From Agriotes lineatus (Eukaryota > Arthropoda > Insecta > Coleoptera > Elateridae), in assembly GCA_940337035.1 (NCBI GenBank), contig CALNHX010002290.1, positions 62,001 to 126,000 of the forward strand: 64,000 bases of DNA, given 5' to 3'. Shown here piece by piece: positions 20,995-33,900 of this stretch. The position numbers were made by a program, and so were the translations under genes. The notes beneath the pieces are model-generated. The model made no database searches, was not told the origin of the DNA, and saw only the letters and a list, made by a program, of their open reading frames with translations. Within the stretch, counting starts at the first letter, position 1. Every line of letters starts with the position of its first letter.

Positions 20995-23900
20995 ATGGCT
21001 AAATACACCCGCATTGCAACCTGGAACGCAAACGGTCTTGTAAACCATAAACTTGAATTAACTGCATTTCTACAATCTCAAAAAATTTACATCATGCTGA
21101 TTTCGGAATCTCATTTTACTGACAGAACCAAAATTCAAATTCCTAATTATTCAGTGTACAGTAGGGATGGGGCGCGTGACGTTGAAAACAGTCGTGTCAC
21201 GTTGTGTCACGGCGTGTCACGTCGTGAACGTGACTAATATTTGAAAATCGTGACGTGAACGTGAGTGAACGTGAGAGAAAATTTCCAAGGCGTGATTCAC
21301 GTTTCACGTTAATTTCACGTTAAATATTTAGAATTCGAAGTTCTTGGTGTTTTTAGGTCAAATTAACTAAACATCAGCGATGATAAAAAAGGTTTATTTG
21401 TTTAACCAGTTTAAATTACGACTTTGCTATTTGTTTTCAAAGGCTACTTGTTTAAATCGTGACAATTGCGAATTTTTGATAATACTTTTTTTTACAAATT
21501 TGCTAATAATTTTCGAACGGAAAAAGATAACAAATTTTTTTCTTCACAAAATGTGTTCAGAAAAATTAGGGGTTTCCGGGAAAAACAAATTGGATGACGT
21601 CATTACTTCAGTTTCCAAATATGGAAAAATATGCAATTATGGCTTAAAATGCACCTTACTCAATCCCATTTAAGAAACCCTTTTCAGATATTTTCTATCG
21701 TTTTTCCTTTTCTTATAATAGAGCTGAGGAGGCATCGAGTTTCGCTCACCATGTACATGCGTAGATGAACTAAAAGTAATGTTTTTTTTTGTATACTCGC
21801 CTTAACGCTGAACGTACGTAAAAGTACTTTTAAACCTACGAATTAAAAGTGTTGCCTAGCAACATATACTTTCTGTACTCATACCAATAAGGGAAACGTC
21901 AATTCCAATGACAGCTTTGGGTATTAAAAGTAATGTGTTTGAAGACAGCTGCAAGAAATGTATTTGCGAGAAATCAGTATTTATCCCTTGTCGTAAATTA
22001 TTGTAGTCAATTTTCATTTTTTTCTTTTTATGTCAACTATTCTGATTGCAGCATATCACGTAAATTATGTCACGTGCAAAACATATTTTTAGTTCACTTT
22101 AGGGTTTTTTTCATTGGTTTTAAATTTAAACATTCTGTTCTATCTGAATTTAAATTTTGCAATAAAAGCTGCGTGTCACGTCGTGACTGGCGTGTCACGC
22201 CGCTGAACGTGAGTGGACGTGAGCGTGAACGTGCCTGAACGTGAGTGTTTAAAGCAAGCGTGAAACGTGCGTGACGTGAGCGAAAAACTCACTCACGCGC
22301 CCATCTCTAGTGTACAGCACCTGCCATCCCGATGGCACCGCGCACGGTGGCACAGCAATTATTATTCGCAATAGTATCTCGCATTATGAGCTTCCTAAAT
22401 ATCAAACATCGCATATACAGGGCCACTAGCGTCGAAATTAACACCTCGCACTGGTCCTATACCTGCTTCAGCCATCTATTGTCCTCCTCGACATGCATTA
22501 TCGTCTGATGAATACAAAACATTCAGTCCAATCCTTGGGCCAGCCGATTTATAGTTGGGGGAGACTGGAACGCGAAGCATACGCAGTGGGGATCGCGCTT
22601 AATCACTACCAAAGGCCGAAATCTGTTTCGAGCAATGGTTGACAACAACTACTCGCATCTGTCAACTGGTAAACCCACTTACTGGCCCTCAGACACTCAA
22701 AAAACTTCCTGATCTACTAGACTTTTTTATTATATCGGGTGTATCTCTGGAAACTACTTTTCTAGTAGAAGATACAATGATCTTTCATCGGACCACTCTC
22801 CCAGTAGTCACTACTCTCAGCACGGAAGTTCTACTAAAACCAATTAATCCTATTTTATCCACAAACTTAACAAATTGGGACAAATTTCAAAACTACATTC
22901 AGGAAAATATCAGCTTGCAACAGAAGATAAAACAACCTAAAGATTTAGACAATACAGTTCAACACTTCTGCGAAATTATACAACAAGCTGCTTGGCTGTC
23001 CACACCCAACTCTAATTCTACACAAGTTAAAACTAATACTGTGCCCCACCAAATCCGTGATTTAATCGCTGAAAAAAGACAGGCTAGAGGTAGATGGAAT
23101 AGATCACGTAATCCTGAAGACAAACGAATCTACAATAGACTGACCAGAAGACTCAGTAAATATACTGAAAGAATATCGAAACTCCAGCTTTGAAACCTAC
23201 ATCACGACGTTAAATAAAGAAGATCAATCTATCTGGAGGGCGACGAAGAAATTTAAACGCCCTCAAATACATATTCCTCCAATACAAAAACAAGATGGCA
23301 CCTGGGCGAGATCTGATATTGACAAAAGCAGAGGAATTCTCACGCCACCTGTCGGAAGTCTTTTCACCATTTGATGAAGTGCCTACTGTCAACACTGAAG
23401 ACATCGAACGCTTCCTAGATATTCCATTTCAGATGTCTCCACCCATCCAACCTTTTTCTCCAACTGAAGTTAGAAAAGGTATTAACTCACTAAATAATCA
23501 CAAAGCACCTAGATATGATCTGATAACTGCTCAAATTCTAAAACATCTCCCCAAAAAAGGGATTGTTCTTTTGACAACTATCTTTAACCGGATACTTAGC
23601 CTAACATACTTTCCCATCCAGTGGAAGTATGCCCAGGTCGCAAATGATACCAAAGCCAGGTAAACCAACCACACTTATGCACATCGTATAGACCGATCAG
23701 CCTGTTACCCCTCCCAGGGAAACTATTTGAGAAACTCCTCCTAAGAAAGCTACAAAACGAACTTGACATGAACACATTGATACCAAACCACCAATTTGGA
23801 TTTAGGAAATCCCACTCAACAGTTCATCAAGCCCACAGAATTGTCAACACGATAGCTAAAAGTCTCGAAGAAAAACAGTTTTGCACTGCTGCCTTCCTTG

Positions 23901-24837
23901 ATATCTCGCAGGCTTTTTGACAAGGTGTGGCATGTTGGACTACTGTATAAAAATAAAGCACCGATTGCCTAGTACATATTATCTACTTATTAAATCATAT
24001 CTTACCGATCGCTATTACACGGTCAAACACAACAGATCAATCACTCTTCCTATCATCTAATAAAAGCAGTGGGGTAACCACAGGGCAGCGTCCTTGGTCC
24101 CTTCCTATATCTCTTATATATGTCCGATATCCCTGAAACCGAGAATACCTTAATCGCTACATACGCCGATGACACCGCGATCCTCTCCACTCACAACGAT
24201 GCGATTCAAGCCTCAACTCATTTACAAAACACACCTGAATAGTCTCAGCGACTGGACTGACCTATGGAGAGTTAAGATAAATGATACAAAATCTCATCAA
24301 GTAACGTTTACAACACGACGAACCATATGTCCTCCCGTAACTTTCAAGGGCTCCCTCCTGCCGGTTAAAACAGAAATAAAATATGTTGGACTTCACCTAG
24401 ACAGGCAACTTACCTGGTCTCCACACCTCAAAGCTAAACGAAAGCAGATCGACATAAAATTTAAGCAAATGTACTGGCTTCTCGGTCCCAAATCTAAACT
24501 CACAATTGAAAATAAAGTCCTACTCTACAAGACTATTCTTATGCCGATATGGAAATACGGAATCCAACTCTGGGGATGCGCTAAGAAAACTAACCTGAAT
24601 ATTATTCAACGAGCGCAAAGTAAAATCTTACGAGCACTTGTTAACGCACCTTGGTTTATAAGTAACCGAACTATTCATGAGGATCTCAATATTCCGTTTG
24701 TGACGGATGTAATTGCACAATCAGCATCGACTTACTTTGCAAGACTACCTGGCCACGAAAACACCCTCATTCTCCAACTCACGGATCCTCTCCCGACCCG
24801 AAGACTCAATAAACAATGGCCACTGAACCTGAGATGA
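20995..24837 (+). pseudogene. LINE ORF2: endonuclease and reverse transcriptase, multiply frameshifted
   Basis: The ATG at 20995 starts an APE-type endonuclease (RIATWNANGL, LISESHFTD). After the hAT insertion it resumes at 22318, with GGDWNAKHTQWGSR near 22560. Later pieces are 22639-23193 (linker), 23295-23663 (fingers: INSLNNHKAP, YFPIQWKYAQV), about 23690-24170 (palm, in shifted frames, including an AYADDTAIL-like motif at 24160-24185) and 24169-24837 (thumb: KYVGLHLDRQLTWSPHL, LVNAPWFISN). At least five shifts or stops disrupt it. It once nicked target DNA and copied the LINE RNA, but is now inactive. Confidence 0.8.
21162..22309. mobile_element. Non-autonomous hAT element, 1148 bp, with 8-bp TSD
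   Basis: GTGTACAG flanks both ends (21154-21161, 22310-22317). Termini are TAGGGATGGGGCGCGTGACG and, inverted, TCACGCGCCCATCTCTA. Subterminal regions are packed with CGTGAACGTGA and CGTGTCACG motifs, probable transposase-binding repeats. No transposase is encoded. Confidence 0.9.
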
Positions 24838-24999
24838 AGTCTTCCACGCGCGTCAAGACAACGCAGTAAACTCTAAGGGCATTATAGCTGGATGATGAAA
24901 CCCTTCCACGCCAAAACATACAACATATTTACTTAATACTCTTGTATATTATTGTGGAGTAGATTGTAAATTAGCAAACTTGACAATAAAAAAAAAAAA

Positions 25000-25448
25000 A
25001 GTTTGCACTAATTTCAAATCACGTAATATCCTGGTTGCTAAGTGAGGGGAAACTCAGGTTTGACAATACCCGTTTATCGTATCCGTTGATAAGTTAACTT
25101 TGAAGTATTTCATTTGGTAATACACAGGGTGGTAAGAAAAAAATAGGAGAAACCAGAAAAAAAATGTTTTCGGGGCAAGTAACTGTGACTTTATATTTGA
25201 CACCTACTTTTAACTTCTTCAAATAAAATTTTTGTCTGTTTTGAAAAATAACGGTACTTTATTCTTGAACCATTTTCATATTTTTGAACCTCCCCCGTAT
25301 ACGAAACAATATATTTACATTTTGGCAAGTGCTTTTTTAGTTTGAGAAGATATACAAACTTCTATAAGGAATAAAACTTTCTGATAAATGGATGATAAAA
25401 AAATCCATGTGTTACAAATTTATGAGGGACAGTATATGTTATATTATA
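25000..25448. other. Spacer with a CAGGGTG-type repeat end
   Basis: ACACAGGGTGGTAAG at 25123 resembles the CAGGGTG termini of other TA-targeting MITEs here, but no inverted partner was found. There is no coding signal. Confidence 0.4.
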
Positions 25449-25721
25449 CAGTTTGGTGTTGGATAATGTGAACATAGGCAGTCCATTGAGCTAGAATACA
25501 GTTTATGGGCTTTGTATGCGTTAGACAGAAGTAGACATATATGATTTAAAATCTAGTATCCTAGAATTCAGTGTTTTCTAAAAACAAAACATTTTGATTC
25601 TGCGGATACTAGATGTTAATCGCATATACTTAGGTCTGTTTATGCCTAACGCATACAAAGTCCATAAACTGTATTCGCACACATTTGATTACTTATATTC
25701 ACATTTTCCGCCACCAATCTG
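25449..25721. mobile_element. 273-bp hairpin MITE with TA flanks
   Basis: CAGTTTGGTGTTGGATAATG at the left pairs with CATTTTCCGCCACCAATCTG at the right. The arms extend past TACAGTTTATGG(G/A)CTTTGTA to TCTAGTATCC. TA flanks at 25447-25448 and 25722-25723. Confidence 0.8.
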
Positions 25722-27004
25722 TATATTATGATATATATCACTGGAATGGGAAAAAATCCTCTTACTCATGATACCACATACAACTATGGGTTTCATATAC
25801 AAAAATACAATTTTATGGTATAACTCGAATTTCAAAACTTTTTTTGAATAACTGACTACCCACTGCGTTCGTATCGAAAAAGTGCCAGAAGAACGTCAAA
25901 TTACTTTTATCTATTTTTATAAATAAGCGAGATATTGTCAGAAAACGAAAAATCGAATTTAATTTTTGTTTATAACTCGAAACCGAAAGACGGTAGCCCA
26001 TTTTGGTTTCCACCTTTCTACCATTAAGCTTTTCTCGAAAAAAGATCGAGGATGGGAGTTCCTTTTTCCATATCTCCTATAGTTATTGAGATTCTCTAAC
26101 ATTTGTGTGAAATTCGCTGTTTGGAGACCTTCTACGGATCGATATTCGGGATGTGGGAATTTTGCAGCCCAGGTGGGTTTCTTCTAAAGTTATATAAAAA
26201 ATGTTGAGTGTAAAATTGAATTTAACTTCTTTATCTAATTGCAAATTAGTATTACAGTGTACAAGATGCTGAAAAGGTTCAAAACTGTAGTACGTATTAC
26301 TTAATGATCTGCTATGCAGTAGAACTTCGCAGTAACGTTTTGCGTGGCGTATAATAAACAATAATAATACAGATGTGAACAATTAAAAAACTTTTTTTTT
26401 TATTTCTATCCCTTGTAATTTTTTCAGATTTTGGAAATCTTATGCCAGACTTGAAAATTAGCAAAATTCATTTTCAATGCATTAACAAAGGTTGGTAAAT
26501 TGCAACTTCTGTAAATTTTTTAAATCGGCATGAAGAACTTCGAAATCGTCATCAAAATACGAGAAATCTGTAGTGAAGTAATCCATTGTTTTCGACTTTT
26601 TGTAGGTGGCGGGGCGATAGGTAAACGTCAAAATAACTTACAAAAGTTGGTTAAAATGTTGTAATTTCGATTTCTCGATTTTAAAAAACATAATGCACCC
26701 GTCGGCACTCAAGTTACTTTTTATCCCTCTTCTGGTTTAGTTGCCGAGGCCCGTAGGGTTTATTTACTAAATCCACATTGGTGATAAAAAGCTAAACTTC
26801 AGTGTCTTGGTATACAAACCACTATTATCTACTAAAATCTCGTTGCTAAAGTAACATTTTATTGACAAGGGTGGATAAGTAGCTAAGTAAAGCAATTAAT
26901 TTAAATGTCAGTCAATATTTTTGTAAATGTGTAAGTTTAAATTGTAATTAAAGGAAACTTGTTTTATATTAATTGTATTACTTGGATGTGTACTACACGA
27001 TAAC
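25722..27004. other. No feature recognised
   Basis: AT-rich, with scattered short frames on both strands and no motif I know. CTCGAAAAAAGATCGAGG at about 26034 is a small hairpin only. Confidence 0.4.
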
Positions 27005-27268
27005 ATGTTTGTATTTTGTAAGGTGCTATGGATTATTAAGGACAGGGTATCAGGTAAAAGTAAGTACCTTAATAATCGTTATAACTTGCCCATTTTTTAC
27101 TTTTTATTAGTTTCCTTTTACATGTTCCTTGCTTGTGTTATCACTTTTGATACTTTTATGAGAAAAAAAATTGGGCTATTAATTACCACAATAGGTATAT
27201 TGTACTTATCTGCCGAGGTAAGCAATATTTTTCCTTCAATTTTGGCACAGCTATTCTTTATCTACTAG
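27005..27268 (+). CDS. Small hydrophobic frame, possible exon of an unknown membrane protein
   Basis: 87 codons. Residues 29-49 (LPIFYFLLVSFYMFLACVITF) and 55-68 (KIGLLITTIGILYL) are hydrophobic enough for two membrane segments, separated by TFMRKK. An internal GCCGAG|GTAAGC at about 27215 is a good donor, so the real exon might end there. I do not recognise the family. It may be chance, since AT-rich DNA yields hydrophobic codons. Confidence 0.2.
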   Translation: MFVFCKVLWIIKDRVSGKSKYLNNRYNLPIFYFLLVSFYMFLACVITFDTFMRKKIGLLITTIGILYLSAEVSNIFPSILAQLFFIY

Positions 27269-28026
27269 GAGTTGAGAAATTTTGATTGCATTTTAACGTT
27301 TGGTTTTGCCATTATTATTTAAAAAACAAGAATTCGAATGCTAAATTACTACAAATAAACCAATAAGTAAATAACCAGCTGGTCGAATTTAATTAAATTT
27401 GCATATGTCTTTTTCTATTGAAGAGAACTCAATAAAAGTACCAGAATATCTACTCATTTTTAATAGAAAATCTAAACGCACTCAAAGATGGTCGGCCATG
27501 ATGGACGAAAAGCAGGTAACCGGTGACTACAATAGACTAGTTGTCGCTACACTAATCCTTTTGTAAAGGGTTTAAGTATGGTTAAGCACTTTCGTTGCAT
27601 TACCTGCAGTTTGTGGCCCTGAAATATGATATTTTCAGTATTCACCACTACGTACTATCCATTTTGCAATATCACGGAGGAATAAATATTTTTAATATTT
27701 AGATTAGATCGAAATGCAATTATATTTTAGGTAGTCATGCGTAAAATGTATAATAATCAGTATATCAGTGTATTTTCAATTATTTTATTGTATTCAAATA
27801 AAAGGTTGAAAATAATTTTAAAATGTGGTAATTTGAAGACAATTTTGTTATCTGACAAACATCTTCTACTATCTGCCTAGAATAAAAACAATTTATATTC
27901 TAAATAATTAGTTTTATTTTTGAATATTTTTTCTCGTTTACTTGAGTGGTGACTTATACGGTGATTTATGCCGTATTGAATAACCATGTTGGAATGTTTC
28001 AGTTTAAAACAAATTGTGGAATATAG
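27269..28026. other. No feature recognised
   Basis: AT-rich spacer without repeat ends or coding signal that I can support. Confidence 0.4.
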
Positions 28027-28330
28027 TCAGAGCTGGGCAGTAATTGATTACTTTTTAATTAAATTACTAATTAAATTCCTTTTTGTTTATTTGCCTTAAA
28101 ATTGAATTACTTTTCAAAATGCGGTAATTGTAATTGGGAATTGACCTTTTTGTTACAAAGTACTTGAAAATTACTTTTTGAAAGTAATTAATTACTACAT
28201 TCAATTACTCAATTACTTTTGTGTAATGAAATTACTCTGAAGTATTTAAATTACTTTACAAGTATTTAAATTACCAGTGGTATTTGAAATTACTGAAGGT
28301 AATTGAATTACTTTGTGGTATTTCAATTAC
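28027..28330. repeat. hAT-type element end with AATTACT repeats
   Basis: CAGAGCTGGGCAGTAATTGA is a hAT-like terminus. It is followed by at least ten AATTACT or AGTAATT motifs in about 300 bp. No matching inverted end (CTGCCCAGCTCTG) occurs in the window, so this looks like one end of a truncated element. Confidence 0.5.
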
Positions 28331-28562
28331 TGACCTCGATTGAGTGCTAAATCTTCAGAACGCAAAAAAATACAATAAGGTCTTATTAAGTTACATATTA
28401 AACAAATCGGGATAGGGTATTCCCCAAGCCTAATTTATGATTTCCTCTGACGATCGAATAGCAGCAACTTTTGTGCAACATTTGCATTCTGTACGACGCG
28501 TTTACGAATCACGAGTAAAGAGTGCATTGGTGCGTGTATTTAGTAGATGTGATACACACAGG

Positions 28563-29348
28563 CAGGGCCGCCGCTACCATGTGTGCGTTGTGTTCAAAAC
28601 ACGCAGGCGGCCGATTTAAAGGGGCGGCCGCCGCCGATCCTAATGCAAAAACAAAAGTAAAGTGTAAAGTCTTCCAAATAAATAAACCCATCAAGCTTTA
28701 AAAACGAAAATCTCTAATATTCTAAGACGAAAATAAACCGAAAGTATTTCTTTACGAAGTTTGTACTGTATCCTGTATCCCGGCCTTAATAAAACCCATA
28801 AAAATATCATAACACAAGCAAAGAAACACTTGAGTCGTATTACATTTACAAAGGTCAGTCTGGCAACACTGTCGGTGACAGACGCTGCGTCGGCAAAGCA
28901 CTGATATTATGACTGTTCCTTGTTCCTTGAAAAACATTACAGTGGACCAATCTAATAATTGGGCTTTTTAGAGCACGAGAAGTACCTACCCGACAATACT
29001 TGCTATGGGCTATGGGTTTGTTTATTTCTACGCGTGCCATGTAATGATTTTTAATTTTAGTATAACAGCCCTTTCCGATCGGATAGTTTTGCCGGGTTTG
29101 CGTGTGCGGTGTGCCGTGTAGATCGACTAAGACTTTTTATTCACACCACCCATTTACTTTTTAAGTTTTACAAAAGCAAAAATTGATTTTTAAAACAAGT
29201 TTGTTAGAAAGTGCGTTCTTTGCAAAAAAGTTAAAATTTACATAAAATAATATCAATTCCAAAGCTCTTTATTTTGTACTTTACGAGGGGGAAGGGGCGG
29301 CGAAAATTGTTTGGCACACAGGCGGCTAACACCCTAGCGGCGGTCCTG
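28563..29348. mobile_element. Non-autonomous hAT element, 786 bp, with 8-bp TSD
   Basis: CACACAGG lies at 28555-28562 and 29349-29356. The termini are CAGGGCCGCCGCTA and its near inverse TAGCGGCGGTCCTG. GC-rich ends (GGCGGCCG, GGGGCGGC) contrast with the AT-rich core. No open frame of note. Confidence 0.85.
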
Positions 29349-29356
29349 CACACAGG

Positions 29357-30237
29357 TTGTAACAGTAAAACTAATATTTATTGTAGAAGTCGCTAAAACT
29401 ATATTTGCGGTAAGTACGTTATAGATTACAATACCTACGGTAAAAATATAATTTAAAATAGCTTCATTAGACGATATTGGTTCATAATAATTATTTATTC
29501 CTTTCAATTTGTTTGTTTTAAATGATGTACTAGCATAGGGCTATACTGTAACATGCGCTAAGTTCAGACAATTACGTTTTTGAGTGAGTAATTGAACTAA
29601 ACGGCAAAAATCCGATAACAACATTTAAACAGCGTAAAACGCAAATAAAATGTACCTAATTGCAAAATTCCACGCCTGGTTGACTTAAAAATGCAGTATG
29701 GGGTATGGTACTAATACAGTATAAAAACACCGCATAAGTTTACCACATTCTTGCAATGAACATTTGTAAATTATCCATTCTTTATCACTTTCTTGCCTTG
29801 TAATGGTCATATGCTGCTTTGTATACGGACTGCTGCAGCATATTATGTTTGATTATTATTAAAAATCTGGAATAGTGTCTTATAAAAATCGCGACTTTCT
29901 TATAATTCCGATTACCTCATCCAACATTGCGTCTTTACGTTATATAGGGTGCTAATTACGAGACATTCAAATATTGACTTCGTAATGGTTTTACACAAAA
30001 TTCCATTTAGTTTTCTTAAAAGAACCTTGCGTAGGACCCAATTTATGTAATTTCAGATATTTTTGTGCCCTAAATTTAAAATCAATAGGTAATATTAACA
30101 ATTTGGTAAAATTAATAGGTATTATTGAAGATGTTAAGATTTTGAAATTTGAAGTAAAAATATGAAAGCAACCTGGGCCATTTGTCAAACGTTGACAGTA
30201 ATTTTATGAAATAAGTATTTTCCCCGTTTCTTACACG
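29357..30237. other. No feature recognised
   Basis: AT-rich spacer. A minus-strand frame at 29991-30188 has no recognisable motif. Confidence 0.4.
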
Positions 30238-30465
30238 GTGTGTTCAAAAAGAAATTACATAAAGATTGGCCATGAAATATAAAAGTAATCTCAACAGCAA
30301 GCTTTAGTATTCATTAACTGTCATCACTTTTGTTGTTATTGTAAGTTTATATTATACGCTGATATCGTGATTGAAAATTCTAAAGATTCCTGTCCCGAAA
30401 GCTTGCTGTCGACATTAGTTTTATTTTCCATGGCCAACCCTTATCTAATTTCTTTTTCAACACAT
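30238..30465. mobile_element. 228-bp inverted-repeat MITE
   Basis: GTGTGTTCAAAAAGAAATTA at the left matches the inverse of TAATTTCTTTTTCAACACAT at the right. Similarity continues through TTGGCCATG to ACAGCAAGCTTT on both arms. The target duplication is not clear. Confidence 0.7.
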
Positions 30466-30940
30466 GATATAAAGGTCTCTTGAATGTAAAAATGACTTCA
30501 TTGTTACGTGCTTGAGTAAATGTCCTTTATTTTTGTATCTGATGTACGAATTCTTATTTCAATCAGCCGTATTGTAGTCAATAATCATGCAAAGGAGGAA
30601 ATTACATTTTAGTCCAGATTTATACATATGACACGTTTACATTTTATGATGAGAGTATCTCTTGTATTCAGCTGCATTCAAAAATATTTAAATATGAAAA
30701 TAAGGGGCTAGTTAATCTATTACTGACCAGGGAACAAAACGTATATTTTCGGGAAACCCTTACAGGCGATAGAAAATGTCACTTTCGTATAAAGGGGTAA
30801 ACATTTTTTTTTCGAACTGAGCCAACAAAAAATGCTCAAGTTGCGACAATTGGATCGCCATGTAGTGTTCTTTACAAAATCTAAATAGAATTTTGCTGTC
30901 AAACAATTAAGAAATCCAATGCTGCACCCTGTATACTTAA
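30466..30940. other. Left flank of the TTAA element, one MITE end
   Basis: CCAATGCTGCACCCTGTATAC at 30916-30936 looks like a CAGGGTG-type MITE terminus, directly left of the TTAA target at 30937. Its partner is not evident. Confidence 0.4.
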
Positions 30941-33900
30941 GGGTCCTCCAGCGCTATGTAAAACTACAGGAAAACTAGAAATTTAAAGTTATACAACCCA
31001 TTATGCAGTAGATAACAACCGAACCGCTGGTATATTTCATTTCAAAAGATTAAAGGCTTAAAGATTTAACTCACCACGCTTCTGCATTACATTTGTAATA
31101 TTCTCTTACCTGCTGCATTGACTAAAAGGAACGACCGCAGATAGTTATTTCTGTTATTTACAACACATTATTGGGATTTCATTAAACGACTATAAAATTG
31201 TCATTAACAAAATAAGTATTTTTAGGTCGATTGCTATTATGACAATGACATATTATTCGAGATACAGTAATTTCTACAAGTACTTGCTAATGATTTGAGT
31301 TAGGCAACGGATCCATTTAAATATTTCGACTAATGCGGAATGCTGAATCGTAATAATTACCTATTGCAGGTAATTAGGTAATGAGCAATGACTAAATCAA
31401 AGCAAAGATAAACCATAAACTTTCTTAGTGTTGTTGAAAATCTCTTGGTTTCAACACGCGTAATTTATTGTGAAAAGAGCCTGTTTACAGTGTTACTGTT
31501 TATGTGATTGTGCTTACTGAGCTAACAAACATTGAAATGGGACGAAATTTTACACATAAGGAACGAAAACCTAGCAGAGCGAAGAAAAGTAAACGGCTAT
31601 TGGCCAAAAGGATGTGGAAAATCCGGTAAGTTGATTTCTTGAATATTATTTGACTTGTTATTCACATTTTACATTCACTTTCCGTTACTACTTAATTCAA
31701 TAAAAAGATTAATTTAGTTTTATAAGTTGAAATATTATTGATTACTACCTATCTTCATTTTCGAATTAATTAGTAGTATAGTACGTATAGTAGCAGTGTA
31801 ATGTTATGTCATTTATAAACTCCCTATTGAAGAATATGTCATTATAGCATTTGAACTGGCAATATAAAAATTATTTAAGGATTGCCACCACTAACAGCAA
31901 TCGTTTTAAAATATTACAATACCCGGGTGTAATAATCGCGGCAGTTAAAATTAATATAATGCATGTTGCACTTCAAACATAGAAAAGTTAGGTTTTTTTG
32001 AGGGTGTGTGCAGGTTGATGTTTTATCCGTGTTTACCCGATACTGGCAATAACACGATGTTTGTTATAGTAAGACCACAGCAGACGAAAGTTGCGGTTTA
32101 ATTAAAAAAACGTTCGATGATGGAGAAATGTCCAACGAATGGACCGAAATCGCTCCAGAAACTCCAACAACAAGCGCTTCTCTGGAAGAAAATAGCACAA
32201 AGATTATTTGTCATGCTGCGACGGAAATGGAATTGGACGGAGAACTTTATATAGAAACACACACTCCCGAAGAAAACAATGTGTTTAACGTCGCTGGGAG
32301 AAGAATTGTGGATATAAAGTATTTCTTCGAACGACTGCAAGGAATTACGCACCCCGGATTAGACTGCAATCTAACAAATATGGAATTAATCAGTGAAACT
32401 AGGATGGGTTTGAAAAGTATTTTTACGTTCAAATGTAAAATGTGTGGTGTTACAGAAAAAGTGCCAACGGAAAATCCAAACGGAGAATCGAACCTGAATA
32501 TGGTGGCAGTGTCGGAAGCTTTGTCAGTGGGAATCGGATATAGCCAAACGAACGAACTATTATCTGCTATGGACATTCCATGTATGGCAGACACTACCTA
32601 CCAGAGATATTTTGAAAAAGTATCCGTCGAAATAAAGAATGTCGCCTGGGAAAATATGCAGGATGCCGCAAAAGAAGAAGCTGAGTTGGCAAAAGCTGCG
32701 GGAGACGTAAATTCAGAAGGAGTTCCTATCATTACTGTCATCGCAGATGGTGCCTGGAGCAAACGATCATACAGAACAAATTACAACGCAGCTTCGGGCG
32801 TGGTAAGAATTATTATTATTAAATTAATTTTGTTCTAATACTGATTTATATGTAATATTTTTTAGGCTTGTGTAATTGGAGCTAAAACCAAAAAAATAAT
32901 ATATATGGGTGTACGAAACAAGTATTGCACAGTTTGCGCCAAAGAGTTTTATTATAATGAACAGCCCAGCAGCCATCTTTGTTATAAAAATTGGTCCAAC
33001 AGTTCCACAGGTATGGAATCTGATATACTATTAGAAGCGTTTAAAAGGTCGATTGATATGCACGGATTAATTTATGGGCGTTTAATTGGCGATGGGGATA
33101 GTAACGTATACAGTAAAATTATAAGTGCATCTCCTTATGGGCCAGCTTTTCATATACAAAAAGTAGAATGCAAAAATCATTTATTGAGGAACTACGTTTC
33201 CAAACTATCAGATTTAAAATCTAATACTGCCTACAACATAGAAGGAAGAAAAACTATCGAAGTCCGAGTTGAAAAGTTACGGTTGCCAGTGACTGGAGCA
33301 GTCAGTTACTGGTCCAAAAGTCAAGAAGACTTTAAGAAAAAAATTATATTTTTGAAACAAGATCTTTTAAATGGACCACACCATGTGTTTGGTGATCACG
33401 AAAAATGTCGGGATTACTTTTGTAGTGTAGAAAAGAGGCAAGCAAAAATGGAATCTGGAGAGGTATTATATACGACGAATCTTATTTAATATTTTTGTTG
33501 CTTACGTTTTACCTTTATTTATGAAAATCAAATACCATTTTTGAAAAATTGTAATATTTACGAAGAGTTGATGAAAAGAACAAGGAGAATAGCAGACAAC
33601 TCTTGGAGTCTTCACAATATGGACAATAACCTTGCGGAATCTTATAATTCTATCGTGGCAAAATTTATAGGGGGAAAGCGCTTTAATTTTTCCTTAAAAG
33701 GATCTTATGGAACCCGCTGCACTGGAGCTGCTTTATCGTTTAAAACCGACGGAAATTACCATGAAGTACTCCAAAATAGACTTAATAAATTCGGAGCCGG
33801 AAAATACACAAAAACTTATTGCCAAAGGATGAAAAGGAAACGATTGTGCAACAGTAACAGAAGAGGTGAGTTACCATTATTTCGGTTCTTGGTTTTGTAT

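Larger units (their letters stand above)
19451..24999 (+). mobile_element. Near full-length Jockey-type LINE with ORF1 and broken ORF2
   Basis: The order is 5' leader, gag-like ORF1 (19581-20992), ORF2 starting at 20995 with the endonuclease then reverse transcriptase, and a poly-A tail at 24988-25000. The 2-bp spacing of ORF1 stop and ORF2 start is typical of Jockey-type elements. A hAT element (21162-22309) splits the endonuclease. I found no clear target duplication around the ends. Confidence 0.8.
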
